A stretch of 64,000 nt of DNA from Trichobilharzia szidati (GCA_944472155.2 OX235271.1:99709256-99773255); one strand, 5' to 3'; positions 21,301-32,900 are shown, counted from the stretch's first letter. A program made the numbers and translations. Notes: generated from the letters alone by a model not told the origin.

Positions 21301-21597
21301 CATGTAAGGAATATAGTTATATTACTCTGTTGACACTCTGATCCAAAACTGAGAGGAATGTTTGTCACATGTTTGAGAAAGATATCCTGTTTAATAGGTT
21401 CATGTGTTTGTATTCATTATTTTCATAATTATATACGCACTTTATACGTAATAATTGCCTTTTTCATGTGAATTGTGAGTTCAAGGTCACTCGTGCCCTG
21501 CTACTTTGTGGTGCTTAAGGCTTAACTTCACCATATGTTCAATGAACCACATTCATATGTATGGTAGACACACGTAGCTAACCCTAAGTGAGGGGCA

Positions 21598-21860
21598 TGT
21601 TGAAGATAACTACCGATCACATGAAAGTCATAGTTGGCGGGATAGAAGTAATAACTCGATGAAAAGCTGTCATACTACTTGTCTGATAAAATGAACACTG
21701 ATTCTAGAAAAACCACTTTAGATAATGAAGAAATAATCAAGCTGGGAATACCATAGAACAGTTCTAACTTAATGGAAAGCGAATAAAGTTCAGACAATAA
21801 ACATAAACAAAGAGAGAAGAAACATTGGCGCAGAGGGTGGCGCGTGCTGATCAGTAGATA
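21598..21860 (+). mobile_element. Possible LTR end with primer-binding site
   Basis: A segment starting TGTTGAAGATAAC and ending AAGAAACA contains AATAAAG and CAATAAACA near its end and is followed at once by TTGGCGCAGAGGGTGGCGCG, which looks like a tRNA primer-binding site. No second LTR or coding region was found, so this is only a suggestion. Confidence 0.25.
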
Positions 21861-21969
21861 TGGTGGTGGACACTAAGGTGAATCGCCCCATTCTGCAGGA
21901 ACAGCAATATGCAATTTGATGGCTCGAGATTTCTATGAGGGCTTGAATCGTTATCTTGAAAAAGATAAT

Positions 21970-22805
21970 AATGATCGCCTGGACAGATCATGCTTCTACC
22001 TTTAAACATATACCATTCGGTCAGCCTATTGCTGAGATGCGACCACGTGGGCTCTGCACAGATTTATGGGGCATCTTATAAATTAACATGCTTTCCTTTG
22101 TCGTATCTTCGAATATCACTTAACAATGTCTCATGTCATACATTTTCTAATAACGTCTTCACTTGCTCATTATATTCCACTAAACCTAACATTTTATAGC
22201 TCTTTATGAATTTGATTCGACTTATTTTATTCCTATTCTCTATAGGGTACGGTTTTGCACCAAACACAAAAAGGTATGAAATTAAAACAACCGGCTTGTG
22301 GATAATTGTATTAAACCAAAAGTGGACAATATGATAGTAAAACCTATAGGGTAGCATTATACATTGCAAAGGAACTTTGTCAGCTTAGGGATTATAGTCT
22401 CCCATTGTATTTCCTTTATGAATGCATATATTAATGATACATTGCATTTACCTATTTCATTACACTTTAATGATTCACCTTTGCACCTTTACTTTTCTAA
22501 AACAGCCTACTATCCCTTGTAAACGTTGTACTTACCTCAATATTGGTTGGTTATCGTATGCCTACAACTACGGGTTGAAAACGAAATGAAGTTGATTTTC
22601 CTGCGCAACCTGGAGGACTGCTGTTTAATTCAATAATGATACGACATGGGTCAGACAAAGAGTGTATTTATACATATATCAAATATTTAACTGTTCAAAC
22701 ATTAATAACTTGTAGACAATCTACTATTTGACATTATATCATACTTGATCGTGCCTGTAAAAATGGCATGCATTTTCATGTAAATTTATGTTTATATGAA
22801 AATAT
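21970..22805. other. No gene seen
   Basis: AT-rich DNA; short ORFs on both strands without domain signatures. Confidence 0.5.
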
Positions 22806-23020
22806 AAATTATTAGAATAATCTGGATCCATTTTTCTTCGTCGGTTCTCATCAGCTGCGTACAACCTAAGTTCTTTAATAAAATAAAAAAGTGTACAATT
22901 TTAACAAATTTTGTCCATTAGCAAGCTTTTTGTCATAGTGAAATAAGGCGTTGCGATTTACAAGGTGTTTAAATAAAATGGATTCAGATTATTCTACGCC
23001 AATGTTTCTTCTTTCTTTGT
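22806..23020. mobile_element. Short PLE-derived remnant with inverted ends
   Basis: The left end read on minus (GTACGCAGCTGATGAGAACC...GACGAAGAAAAATGGATCCA) is the PLE hammerhead terminus with GAAA changed to GAAG. The right end reads AAAATGGATTCAGATTATTCT...TTCTTTGTTCAAA on plus, the usual PLE 3' end. Between them is AT-rich filler. The arrangement matches other PLEs here that begin with an inverted terminus. Confidence 0.5.
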
Positions 23021-23164
23021 TCAAATTTATAAAAGGGAATCATTGTATGAAAAAATAAACATAAATTACCAAAGTTCAAGCAAAGAACACACAGAATGAC
23101 CTTGAGAAACAATCAGAGTAGCTGCATGAAAATGACGCAATAATTTCAGTGGAAATTTCGTCTT

Positions 23165-23340
23165 GAACTGACACCAGTTAGAAAGTCGTTGAAAACTAAA
23201 GAGCACTGGACAATTGTTTTGTCCTGTTTTGAGAGTCTTCGGCAGCGCTCACCATCTATCACATCAGGACAAGAACCCGGGACCTTTAGATTACGAGACC
23301 AGCCAGTCAATCATTTAGCCACTCAGTCATTATTATCATG
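23165..23340 (-). repeat. Hammerhead retroposon SINE-D, minus copy
   Basis: Minus strand: tRNA-like part GGCTGGTCTCGTAATCTAAAGG with B box GGGTTC, then AGCGCTG-CCGAAGA-CTCTCAAAACAGGAC-AAAACAATTGTC-CAGTGCTC. Stem I (GCGCTG/CAGTGC) is intact, but the core has CCGAAGA instead of CUGANGA and GAAA is AAAA, so it is dead. Confidence 0.65.
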
Positions 23341-23344
23341 CTGC

Positions 23345-24020
23345 TATTCTGATTGTTTTTCAAGGTCATTTTTGGTGAGTTCATCGTTTGGGTTAAGACA
23401 TTGTGTGTTTTCTGAAACACTGAACAATTTCGACATAAAAAGAAACAAAAATGTATCCACTGTCTATGTACTTCCACTGAATTTATGTGAAAAAAACACA
23501 CTTTTTATTTGGTGAGTGAAATCTTCAACAACTACTTCAAATATAATTAGAACTGCTGTAATCTTTAGTCATCAAAATGAAGTGGATGAAACGCATATGT
23601 TAATGGTAACTGGGTCGCTACTAAGTAACAATTCTCTTCATATCATAGACTGATACCTCTTAAAAGTGATAAACTGGATATATATATATATATATATATA
23701 TCCACTACCAGTTTGTTTCTAACGTCTATTAAACAGAAGTCGGTTGTTACGATGGTCAAACTATTTTGAAATAATAGTGATTAATATTGCTCATTTTGTA
23801 CTGGATTTCTTATGGTTTCCTATCTTATACCTTGATAGGAAGTAGCACTAACTGGTACAGTTCCACAGTGGTCAGCGACCTACCACCCACTATATAGAAT
23901 ACTTAGTTGACTTCCCTAAACAGCTACATGATTGGGAACACATAGTGAGATAAGCAGGAATTTATGTTCACTCCAAATAGCCGAAACATGTATAACAAAC
24001 CTCAAATATGTACATAGTAC
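23345..24020. other. No gene seen; (AT)n at 23678-23702
   Basis: AT-rich with a short perfect AT microsatellite. Confidence 0.5.
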
Positions 24021-24851
24021 TGTAACGACAGAAGACAGGGGCCAGGCATCAGATCGTTTATTGTGAAAATCAACAGATATTTATAGATTTGTATGTACAT
24101 TATTATTCGTTATTGTTAGCAGAGAGGTAACGTCTTCTGATTGGTTGTTTTCCCGCTGAAGGTTATTCTGTCATCTCTTTGTTGCCATTTCTCAGACAAT
24201 TCGTTGATATTAAAACAATTAGTCCCTTTGATAAATTTGAATAAGGCATTTAGAAGTCAAATTTCGTGACATTAATAAGTGTGTTGCCATGGATGATGCT
24301 GGATTTCTATTCAGATTAATCGCATCATCCAGTGCAAAACATTTATTAATGTCAGGTCAGAAAATCAATATTAATGACTGTTTCACAATTATTTCACATA
24401 ACTCTAGTTTAAGGTTATCGAAGGTGATGGAAGCACTTTGGATTAATCACATACAGCCTAAACTGTGTGTACAAAAAACAATAGACTTCAGTCTTCGCCT
24501 ACCATGGACTACATGACCTATTTAAGTATGATTGGTCATTAGTATGTACTTTTGTTTTTTATTTAACTGAGTAATTGTCAAGAGCTTCATTTTATTATTG
24601 TTAACCATGTTAGTTGTAAAGCGGTTGTAAAGAAACTACGAAATGATATCATCTCGCGAAATTTGTCTTCCAAATGCCTTATTCAAGTTCTTTGATATAT
24701 CTGCTAATCGTCTCCGCTCACGCTAAGTCTGCTGTAAATGGTTGTTGAGTTAGTCTTTATTCTTGTTTTTTCTCATGACCAAGATTTTGGACGTAAACAT
24801 TGACGTAAATTGCTGTCTACCAATTTTGGCTAGCAGACCAGTCTCACCACA
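24021..24851. mobile_element. Solo LTR of a Gypsy-type element, split by a PLE
   Basis: The outer parts (24021-24233 and 24690-24851) together align with the uninterrupted solo LTR at 43442-43794: TGTAACGACAGAAGACA at one end and GCAGACCAGTCTCACCACA at the other (TG...CA). The flanks GTAC and ATAC are a near-miss for a 4-bp TSD. The middle is a PLE insertion (24234-24689). The LTR is also related to the 263-bp LTRs at 59030 and 59715. Confidence 0.8.
24234..24689 (+). mobile_element. PLE nested in an LTR, with TSD and inverted terminus
   Basis: Flanked by the repeat CTTTGATA at 24226-24233 and 24690-24697. It starts with an inverted copy of its own 3' end (TTGAATAAGGCATTTAGAAG against CAAATGCCTTATTCAA at the other end), then a short endonuclease C-terminus (24289-24516; HLLMSGQKININD, LCVQKTIDFSLRLPW) and a 3' UTR whose last part (GCGGTTGTAAAGAAACTACG) matches the PLE ending at 10240. 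Only about 75 codons remain, so it is inert. Confidence 0.8.
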
Positions 24852-25494
24852 ATACTACATAATACTGGATCTAGATAGTAGACGTTTCAAAAAGAGCAAA
24901 ATCAATTCTTTATCTGTCAATCTAAAGTCTAGACAACGTTAGCTCATACTAGATTTCCATTGGTTCATTTCTAGAATTACTTAAAAAGACTGTATCATAT
25001 CTGTTTTCTCTCCTGTGTTATCTTCATAGTTTGAGGGCATAAACATTTAGAACAAAGTCTATTTCTTTCAAATGAAATTCATGGTTATGGCTTTACTAAA
25101 CTTTATTATTATCTGAAATCCGATTAGATTATATCTGCGGGGAAAACACGATTGATCTTCGTCAACTTCTCATCTACGGATAGAGAGTTAACTGGTTATA
25201 TATGTCGAACATGTGGTGGGTGTACACTAAACACAAATATCATTATTTTCCACGTTAAACTATGAATATCAGTATTTGAAAATCATACCCATTTATTCAA
25301 AGTTCATAATGGTTAAAACATTAGACCATAGATTTAAGCTTATTTCTATTTAAAAATCATATTTCTAAATACTTTCATCAGTTGTCAGATTTTAGATATC
25401 TGCTTGGTCAAATGCCCAGATAGATTATTTTTCTCCGCATTGAATGCCATCTAAATCAATGCTGGACTATTTCATCACTGAACATTTTACCTAG
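24852..25494. other. No gene seen
   Basis: AT-rich DNA. Confidence 0.5.
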
Positions 25495-25700
25495 ACAATT
25501 GAAATTAAAAGCCGTTATCAGTGGAACATCCATCCCCACACGTGACTGGATGGACCTCACTCGTCACGACTTCTCACTAGAAATCCAGGAAACTCCATAC
25601 TGTAGCAAGTCACTAGCGAGCATCAGATCAATTTTCTATAGTTGGTTTGTAAGGATTAGTTTTGTTGTTACGAGTTGATCACGGATCATCAGGATAACAA
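25495..25700. repeat. Fragment of the palindromic SINE-D element
   Basis: ACATCCATCCCCACACGTGACTGG...GTCACTAGCGAGCATCAGAT is the centre, and GGTTTGTAAGGATTAGTTTTGTTGTTACGAGTTGATCACGGAT the outer end, of the foldback element at 54122-54767; the hammerhead arms between them are missing. Confidence 0.65.
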
Positions 25701-25753
25701 CAAAACTGCTAGTAAAACTCAGAAAAGAATTAATTATCATTAATCTATTAATA

Positions 25754-25940
25754 GCGTCGGTGGCACAGCGGTAGAATGCCCACCAACCACACACGTGATC
25801 CGGGGTTCTATCCCCGGCCAACACACTACTTTACCTCACTAAGCCAGTAATAAGATTGGTAAAGAGGTAAGGTTACCGAAAATTCAAGCCTATAGCTTGA
25901 AGCCCTATGTTCCACTGGGAACATAAGGGAATAAGTAAAA
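25754..25940 (+). repeat. SINE-B with TSD and internal deletion
   Basis: Head GCGTCGGTGGCACAGCGG, B box GGGTTCTATCCCC, shortened body, tail GAAGCCCTATGTTCCACTGGG, A-rich end. Flanked by ATCTATTAATAG (25743-25754) and ATCTGTTAATAG (25941-25952), a 12-bp target-site duplication with one change. Confidence 0.85.
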
Positions 25941-25952
25941 ATCTGTTAATAG

Positions 25953-27970
25953 AATAAACAATATAATCCTATTTTTTCGATCGATATTTTCCCACACTCC
26001 AAAATAATTTAAGTTACATTTCTACATGCTCATCCCTAAAACAATAATATGAGTAAATTCATTTTTCTTTCGAATATAACTACATACATAGCCATCAACC
26101 AATCAGAATTTTGCCAACTTAAGGGTTTACTTATCAATCGATGAACAGACAATCATTTTACTCATTTCGTTATAACTCTAATCTAGATTTCAGACTGATT
26201 CAACTTAGCTGGTTTCGATTTCCAATGAAAAAAAACCTTGAAATCAATCAAATTATCACAGATGCAACAAATTATATTCAATGAGGTTATTAAGAGGTAA
26301 AAATAAAATTAATAAATGCAAAAAATTCATGTCGAAAGTCATTTCTCAAGTTAGAAGATGAAGTTGTAGAATAGCAATCCGAAGGAACGAACACACCAAT
26401 GTCCTTCAAGCGCTCAATCGGAACAAGGTAATGAAACGAGGTAAACAACATCATATTCTTAAAAAATGTTGAATTATGGTCAAGAAATTTAAACAGGATA
26501 CCTTTCTCTATGCTTTTCTTTCTTTATTATAACCGTCTACTCCATGTCTCATTCTTATTCCTAGTCTTCCCAGTTAGTGTAATTGGTTACTTCAGAGTCA
26601 TTGGTGCTATTGTTCCTCTTGGGTTTCTTTTCTTTAACTTTGCCATTACAAAATTATATCTGCTATGCATACAGTTTGGGTAAAATAATTCAGTGAAAGC
26701 GTCTAAAAATAATGCACAAGAACGATGTGGTTTAGCGCCTCTCAGGATACCATAAACTTCCTTGAAATTTCAGATACAATTTAATAGAAACTACAAGCAA
26801 ACGGAAAACCCAATTTAAAGTTATATTCGCCTGCAGTTTTCTTAATTTTTACAGCTATTACTTATAACAAAGAATCAGAGCTTAGCTATAGTCAAAATAC
26901 TGGTGATTTATGATAGAACTTTCCCTGCTTTTGAAGTATAAAAGATTTTGTGTCAGTATTAGAAATAAAATAATCGTCCTCCAGACGAAGAAAGACACGA
27001 TGAAAAGTATCAGTTTGTGAAATAAACGGATACATGCTTTTTACTTATATATCTAAAGTAAATATAGTCTGACGTGGTGTATGTTTACACAAGAGTTCCA
27101 CACAGGATGAACTACTCATTTTTATCTCGATTTCTACTAAATAAATCAGTACAACTTAATTTTTTATTTGAGGTGAGAATTCAGATTAAGAATATGTGAC
27201 CTGCATAATAGCACAAATGGTAATGAAGAAAACAAGCGAACTAGAGTGGTGGTAAGTACTACTTACTGATGAATATGAGTAGTTCAACATAAGTGGTTCC
27301 CAACTATTCATACGAATCAATAGTATATACATGCTGGAAGGTACACTTTCAGAATTCTGTTTCTAATCATTATCATAACTTGGAAAGCTTTTTTATGCAT
27401 GTTTTTCATTCACCGTTGAAACTGATCACCTTCATTTTGGTAAATAGATTCCATGAACCCTAACCTCACTAAGAAACGCTGAAAATTCCATGCTGTAAAT
27501 TGTTATTGTTGTGGAATAAAGTGAATTATTATTATTATTATTATATCCAGCTGAAGAGTTCCACATGGGATGAAGCACACGTTTTATAATCCACTGCTAG
27601 CTACCATTAGACAAGTAACACCAAGTTATTGATTGTTCGTTCACTTAAAGTAATGACTGGTATTTCTTATGTAATAGAACACACACGCACACACGCAAAC
27701 ACAAACACACGGAGTATAAGAATGAATAGTAAACTTTCATTCAACTAAATAGCCTTAGAACAAATTATTTAGAGCGAACAATTGTTTTCAATAAATTCTT
27801 CTTCAGGCTCTACAATTATAAATCCATTAATTTAAGCATACAATAGCCAGTAAAGGCAAATTAGAATCATATCAGAAAGGGTATTGTGGAACAAATATAA
27901 GATGGGATGGAACAATAGTCAGATAGTTTTTTTAATATGCATGGTCAATGAGAACATGGGACAAAATCAG
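25953..27970. other. Anonymous stretch with a hammerhead-like scrap
   Basis: No gene seen. At 27546-27605 CAGCTGAAGAGTTCCACATGGGATGAAGCACACG...ATCCACTGCTAGCTACC resembles the Sm-alpha-like hammerhead tail, with GAAA changed to GAAG. ATT repeats at about 27525-27545 and a CA-rich run at 27680-27710. Confidence 0.45.
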
Positions 27971-28397
27971 ATGAAGTAATTTCATTTAATGATAAGTGTG
28001 TGTATATATATAAATATAGTCAACAGAAAATACAGGTTTCGAGAGTGTGTGTAATCAGCGTGTGAGACAATATGAAAATAGACCAACGAATGGGGCGGAC
28101 TAGACATAAGTTCAAGGTTGAAAATAACGACAGTAAGAATGATTGTAAAATAATAACGATGATATCGTGTAAAATTACAAGCACTATTGGTGAATGATTG
28201 TCAAATAATAATAATGAATATAATGAAGTGGAATGAATAGGATTTTGTAAATACGATAGCAAGTTAGAAAAGCACTACTTAAACCTAAGATAATAAAATC
28301 ATAAGAAAGGTCATGAAATCATAAAAGTCGAAAATGAACGATTGTCAATGAAACAGAGGAATAGAAGAAGAAAAGAAAAGAAAATTGTGAAAGGAAT
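27971..28397 (-). mobile_element. 3' UTR of the long minus-strand PLE
   Basis: Follows the endonuclease stop on the minus strand. It shares ATTCCACTTCATTAT...TTCACCAATAGT, CATTATTTTACAATC-like blocks with the 3' UTR of the plus-strand PLE at 49400-49920, which supports the assignment. Confidence 0.55.
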
Positions 28398-28830
28398 TTA
28401 TAGTGTTAATGGAGGATTTGTTGACTTTATTGTAGGCCAAGGTAAACATAATGGTTGCACATACTTCTTCTGTATGCAAAGAGATGGTCTTCTGGTATTA
28501 ACTGCCACCGCTTCGGCTACTGATAGAAGACGCAGTCGAGCTCCTCTAGATAAATTACAAGGAACGCGGTAGATAGCTGAGAACGCCTGGTCAAGTTTTA
28601 TCTGATGTCCACTATCTACCAAGTGGCCTAAGACTGCACTATTTACGCATTTGGTTACCCCTTAACTCGACCATACAGGTACATGTTCACGTGCGCGCAT
28701 GGATAAAGCCCTCTGAGGACGGCCAATGTAACTAGCTCCACATGAGCAGTTGAATTCATGGATGCACATTGATGAGGCCATCTTTGGTAATTTATCCTTT
28801 ACTTGCTGTGTGAGTACTGGTTTAGTTGAG
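28398..28830 (-). pseudogene. PLE: GIY-YIG endonuclease
   Basis: Minus strand: MCIHEFNCSCGASYIGRPQR (Y...YIG and the arginine), MRAREHVPVW, an in-frame stop, CVNSAVLGHLVDSGHQIKLD (paired histidines), AFSAIYRVP, RGARLRLLSVAEAVAV and the terminal LCIQKKYVQPLCLPW. It is the C-terminal domain of the PLE that extends to 30420. The close relative at 49100-49400 has the same HPVKPEQ/VPGN blocks. Confidence 0.8.
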
Positions 28831-29083
28831 AAGTTGAGTACCAGTTTAGCTGCAGGAAATGTTCTATCTACTGCTCTATTAAGTCGACATTTTAGAATGT
28901 CAGCTGCAATTTCCCCTTTGTAACTTAAGATACAAAGGTTTCTTTTCTACGGTATCCACCTTTACCTTTTCTGCAGGTATTGACATATACTTTTTTAGGA
29001 AGCTCTGTGGATATCCATTTTCTTGTAGTGTGAGGTTCAGTTTATGCATTTCTTCCTTAATGCATTCTTCTGAACATATACGT
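28831..29083 (-). pseudogene. PLE: linker between RT and endonuclease
   Basis: Minus strand, with frame breaks: the linker corresponds to the basic, poorly conserved part of PLE proteins (ends in LKCRLNRAVDRTFPAAKLVL-like sequence before the endonuclease). A SINE interrupts it at 29096-29330. Confidence 0.6.
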
Positions 29084-29095
29084 TTTATTCTATAG

Positions 29096-29330
29096 GATTT
29101 TTTCTTTTTCCTTCACGTTCCCCAGTGGAACATAGGGCTTCAAGCTAGTGGCTTGAGGTTTCTGTAGCAGTGTTTATTTTACAGGATGGGGTTGCTAGCC
29201 TCATGCCCAACCTTTCCTCTTCACCAACATTATTTCTGGCTTAGCGAGGTGAAGGAGTGCGTCGGCCGGGTATCGAACCCCGGACCATATGCATGGTTGG
29301 CGAGCGTCCTAACCGCTATGCCACCGACGC
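29096..29330 (-). repeat. SINE-B inserted in the PLE, with TSD
   Basis: Full-length copy on the minus strand (head GCGTCGGTGGCATAGCGG at 29330, A-rich tail at 29096). Exact 12-bp target-site duplication TTTATTCTATAG at 29084-29095 and 29331-29342. Because it splits the PLE, the SINE is the younger of the two. Confidence 0.95.
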
Positions 29331-29342
29331 TTTATTCTATAG

Positions 29343-29702
29343 CCTAGACACTTAACTAAGTTTCTTTTGTACTGAATAGGTGCGACGCTATGGAAATGGG
29401 TGTACTGACCCGTCCAAGTTTTCTTTCTAAATAATTTCCTTTGTAGATACCCGTCTGTCTTCATGTTAAGGAGGACGTCTAGGAAAGGTAAACTGTTATT
29501 GTCTTCTTCTTCACATGTAAACTGAATAGTTGGGTGAACACTATTAACAGCATTGAGAAGTCCTTGTTTATTGAGATTTATATCACAAACGATAAAGGTA
29601 TCATCATCGACAATAATAGTCAAACCCTTTAATCGTGTCTTTAAGTGGACCGTTTTCAAGCTTTGCCAGGAAGATATCCGCTAGCATAGGGCCCAGAGGT
29701 GA
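29343..29702 (-). pseudogene. PLE: reverse transcriptase, C-terminal half of palm and thumb
   Basis: Minus strand: the DDDTFIVCDIN block (normally YVDDTF; the Y-V before it is altered), then VNSVHPTIQFTCEEEDNNSL, LPFLDVLLNMKTDGYLQRKL and FRKKTWTGQYTHFHSVAPIQ. These follow the order seen in the RT at 10792-11607. Frame shift against the next piece at about 29660-29700. Confidence 0.8.
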
Positions 29703-30020
29703 TCACATGGCTACACCATCAACTTGTCTATAGAAACCATTATTGAACATAAACTGAACATTCATAGTGCATTTCAATAATAATTCTTTGACTTTTTCGG
29801 ATGGGATTCCTACATCTATCTTTCTTTCTATCAGCTGGTCACATATGTAATTGACTGTTTCAAGCAGTGGGACGTTGGTGAATAATAATGATGCTACATC
29901 CAGTGACATCATTTTCTTTCCCTTTACATTCAGGCTTTTGGTAGTTTCCACAAAGCTAAATACGTCTTTTACCCTGAATTTGACTAATTCGCGATGTAAT
30001 GGCTCTAGTGCCTTTACCAA
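29703..30020 (-). pseudogene. PLE: reverse transcriptase, central palm
   Basis: Open for 105 codons: KALEPLHRELVKFRVKDVFS, KKMMSLDVASLLFTNVPLLE (the first catalytic aspartate, normally SLDVxSLFTNVP), a variable part, and FNNGFYRQVDGVAM at the entry to the GSP block. The next piece on the same strand is 29343-29702. Confidence 0.85.
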
Positions 30021-30420
30021 TCACTTTGCTGTAGAATGATAAGGCGATTGACACATATCTAAGATGGGACGTAGTGGTACTCCCGGCTTGTGGACTTTCG
30101 GTAAACCATAGTCTTGGTGTGTGCGTACCTGAGGGTTTCAATTCGTCAAGTGTATCCTTAGGAATCAGATTACTCTCAATTTATGATTTTAATGTCTTAG
30201 CTATTTGGCGTTCGGTTGTCTCAGTTGTGTCTTTACAGCTGCTCAGCTTTTGAAATTTTGTATGGTCGCTTAGAATGATATTCATTTTGTCTAAATAATC
30301 ACTCTTATTTATGATAAATGTACCAAATCCTTTGTCAGGTCTAGTTATTATCAGATTTTCGTTCTTTTTGAGCCTTACTAAAAACAGTTTTGTCCTCCAA
30401 TATCTTTTCAACTATGTATG
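30021..30420 (-). pseudogene. PLE: reverse transcriptase, N-terminal region
   Basis: Minus strand: NENLIITRPDKGFGTFIINK (the conserved RPDKGxGxVI block at the start of PLE RTs), YLDKMNIILSDHTKFQKL, then after a stop NLIPKDTLDELKPSGTHTPR and GLPKVHKPGVPLRPILDMCQ, frame-shifted. This is the furthest N-terminal PLE sequence in the window. The element is truncated just upstream, at about 30420. Confidence 0.8.
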
Positions 30421-30483
30421 CAATTCAATGGCTAAATGATAACAGTGTGTAAATTGCATTAATATACCCTACTGTGTATTTCC

Positions 30484-30485
<2 letters not shown>

Positions 30486-30529
<44 letters not shown>
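30486..30529. repeat. (AT)n microsatellite
   Basis: Perfect AT dinucleotide run of about 44 bases. Confidence 0.95.
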
Positions 30530-30535
<6 letters not shown>

Positions 30536-31128
30536 GCATGCGTTTGAGTGTGTTGCATGTACGTCTGTCTAGCCGTGAATACACACGTTGATAATAATCT
30601 AATTACTGGAATTCAAAGTTTATAATACAATAAGTTTTTCTAATTTAATAATGACAATACTGTTTTATTGTAATACAGTCTAAAATAAACGAATTCATTT
30701 ACAAATGGCAAATATTATAAATAAATGTAAACAATAGATAACAATGTGTGTTGCCTTGCCAACTGATATCATTGTAAAAATGAGTAAAAACCACAGAAGA
30801 ATTAGACGAAAATGACTACGTTTATCAAAGATCAATGAAATCAAACATGTAACAGCGAATCAATCAAAAAGACACCAGGATATCATACAGTTGAGAAAGA
30901 AATCGACTAAATCTATACATATACTGATGAATAACACTTGATGAATGCATTTCTCTTTGAAATAACACTGAACATGATGTCTAGACGACCGACAATGAAA
31001 CTACAGCTTAGAAGAATATAGGCATGGAGAGAAAACAAAATATATGTATAATTACCAGCGTGTTGTTTTTGTTTGATTCTTTGAGTATTACTCATACATG
31101 GAGCCCAGTTTTAAAGTTGTGAAGCACA
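30530..31128. other. No gene seen
   Basis: AT-rich DNA. Confidence 0.5.
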
Positions 31129-31655
31129 TTTTACTGATGACTAGTGCATAAGAACAAGATTCGGATTTTCAATACCATTGTGAAGTTATTCAGTGATTCT
31201 ATACGGGTCAGAAACTTGCACTGCGCCTCACTAAAAGGATTTCCAACAAGCTACAGACTTTCATCAACAACTACCTTCACTGGCTCCATACTAAAGATCG
31301 AAAGGCCGGCCAGAAAGAATTAACGACAAGAAACTTAGGCAAAAAACCAACCAAGAGCAGATCGTCCAACAAATATGTAGGAGAAAATGGAGATGGACCG
31401 GAAATACATTTGAGAAACAGTCGAATGACATCGTGTGCCAGCTAGGCCATCGCCTGAGTGGGATCCCAATGGGAAGTGACGAGTGGGTCGTCAGTGCGAG
31501 GGTAACATGAAGGAGGTCGTTTGGCGAGGAGGAGATGAGAGATTATGGACAATCATGGACTCAGCTGAAGAGAATGGTAGAAAATAGAACGAAGTAGAGA
31601 TGTGTTGCTGAAGTCTTATGTTCCACTCGGAAACAGAAGGAATAATAACAAGTGA
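31129..31655 (+). pseudogene. RTE-type LINE 3' end
   Basis: Plus strand; the reading frame is broken but the nucleotide blocks for NKIRIFNT, the SETW region, TFINNYLHWLH, QEQIVQQICRRKWRWTG and the GKxRVGRQCEG tail are recognisable in order. Ends with TGAAGTCTTATGTTCCACTCGG and GGAATAATAAC. Homologous to 2269-2950 and 47815-48435. Confidence 0.75.
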
Positions 31656-31936
31656 ATATATATAAAATTTCTAAAATATATTTTATAAAAAACGGCATTA
31701 ATTTTTATTTCTTAATGTAGATTTCATCAGTTAGAGAAGTGAACATCTTAGTTTGGGATTCTTCAACAATGCTCAGTTATCGTCCAAGGGACTGATTTGA
31801 AGACCTCCAGAATATGAGTTCAGGGTGTTCATCATTGAATCAACAGATTAGAAGTTAATAGCCTATGAATTTTAACTTTTCTCCGTTGAAGTATTTATAT
31901 ATATCACCTACACAAAACATCGACTAGTGGGTGGAG
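31656..31936. other. Intervening sequence with a decayed SINE-D scrap
   Basis: Around 31705-31800 TCATCAGTTAGAGAAG...TTAGTTTGGGATTCTTCAACAATGCTCAG reads on the minus strand as a SINE-D hammerhead arm with most core bases lost. Confidence 0.4.
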
Positions 31937-32062
31937 AGCCTGAAAATTAGGGAAAGTTGGGTGTGAGACTAGCAACTCCACCTCGTTAAAATAACACCAT
32001 CTTTATTAAGACTTCAAAGCTTGAAGCTCTGTTTTCCACTCGGATCTCAAAGAATGAAAAAA
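31937..32062 (+). repeat. SINE-B, 5'-truncated
   Basis: Body and tail only: GGAAAGTTGGGTGTGAGACT, CTAGCAACTCCACCTCG, GCTTGAAGCTCTGTTTTCCA, then an A-rich end. Confidence 0.65.
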
Positions 32063-32159
32063 CCATACAAACCATACAAAGGCTTTTTTGATTTACTGTA
32101 ACAGTGTATCACTAAATTATAATCAAATTATATTCTTCAGGAATAATAAGTGTTTAACT

Positions 32160-32161
<2 letters not shown>

Positions 32162-32203
<42 letters not shown>

Positions 32204-32290
32204 CCCGAGACCTTCGGGTTACGAGGCCAAGCAGAATAATTATTCAGTCACTTAGGCTCCAGTTCAATGACCTATAAATCCTACAAATCC
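32162..32290. repeat. (AT)n microsatellite joined to a SINE-D tRNA-like part
   Basis: AT run at 32162-32202, followed on the minus strand by GCCTAAGTGACTGAATAATT and CTCGTAACCCGAAGGTCTCGGGTTA, the tRNA-like head of SINE-D. Confidence 0.6.
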
Positions 32291-32900
32291 TTCCCATTAT
32301 TTCTATTTCAACTGCATAAAAAGAGCTTCCATCATGTACACATCATGAACAGTTCATGTTCATTTCAACAAAACCTAACAGGTAGGTTTTTTTCCCTTAT
32401 TAAATACTTTGAGTAAATTCACACTATCAATATTATACCTACTGTCAATTAGGTGACGTATGATCCATTGTATTATGTACGTGTTGAATTCGTATTCAAT
32501 CTTCTCAAAAATGCGAACAACTACTATCCTTTGAGTTCTTTGAAGACATGTGTTTTGTTACAAATGTGTAAATCAGTTAGCGCCATTTTCGATTGTTGTC
32601 CAAATCAGTTCGATTGATGTATGCAAATCAGCTCGGCTTCTGAATACATTTCATGCTAGTATTTAATCCATTATTTACTAGATCTTTTGTAATTCGATGC
32701 CTAATGTTACAGACTAACTGATATAAGCCCTTATATTTTGTCCAAGTTTTACCTAACACTAACCTATAACCTGGTTTCGCTCAATGAAGGAGCCTTTTTG
32801 TGTTCTACTGTCTTTGGCGTTTAATTCTGTTAACTTTCCAGAGAAACTTATTGTTTAATTGAACATTAGGTAGTAAGTAACTAGTGTTATGAATCTAGCT
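32291..32900. other. No gene seen
   Basis: AT-rich DNA. Confidence 0.5.

Noticed and set aside
27680..27715. Tandem array or CRISPR-like repeat
   Set aside because: Only an imperfect CA-rich microsatellite; no spaced direct repeats occur anywhere in the window.
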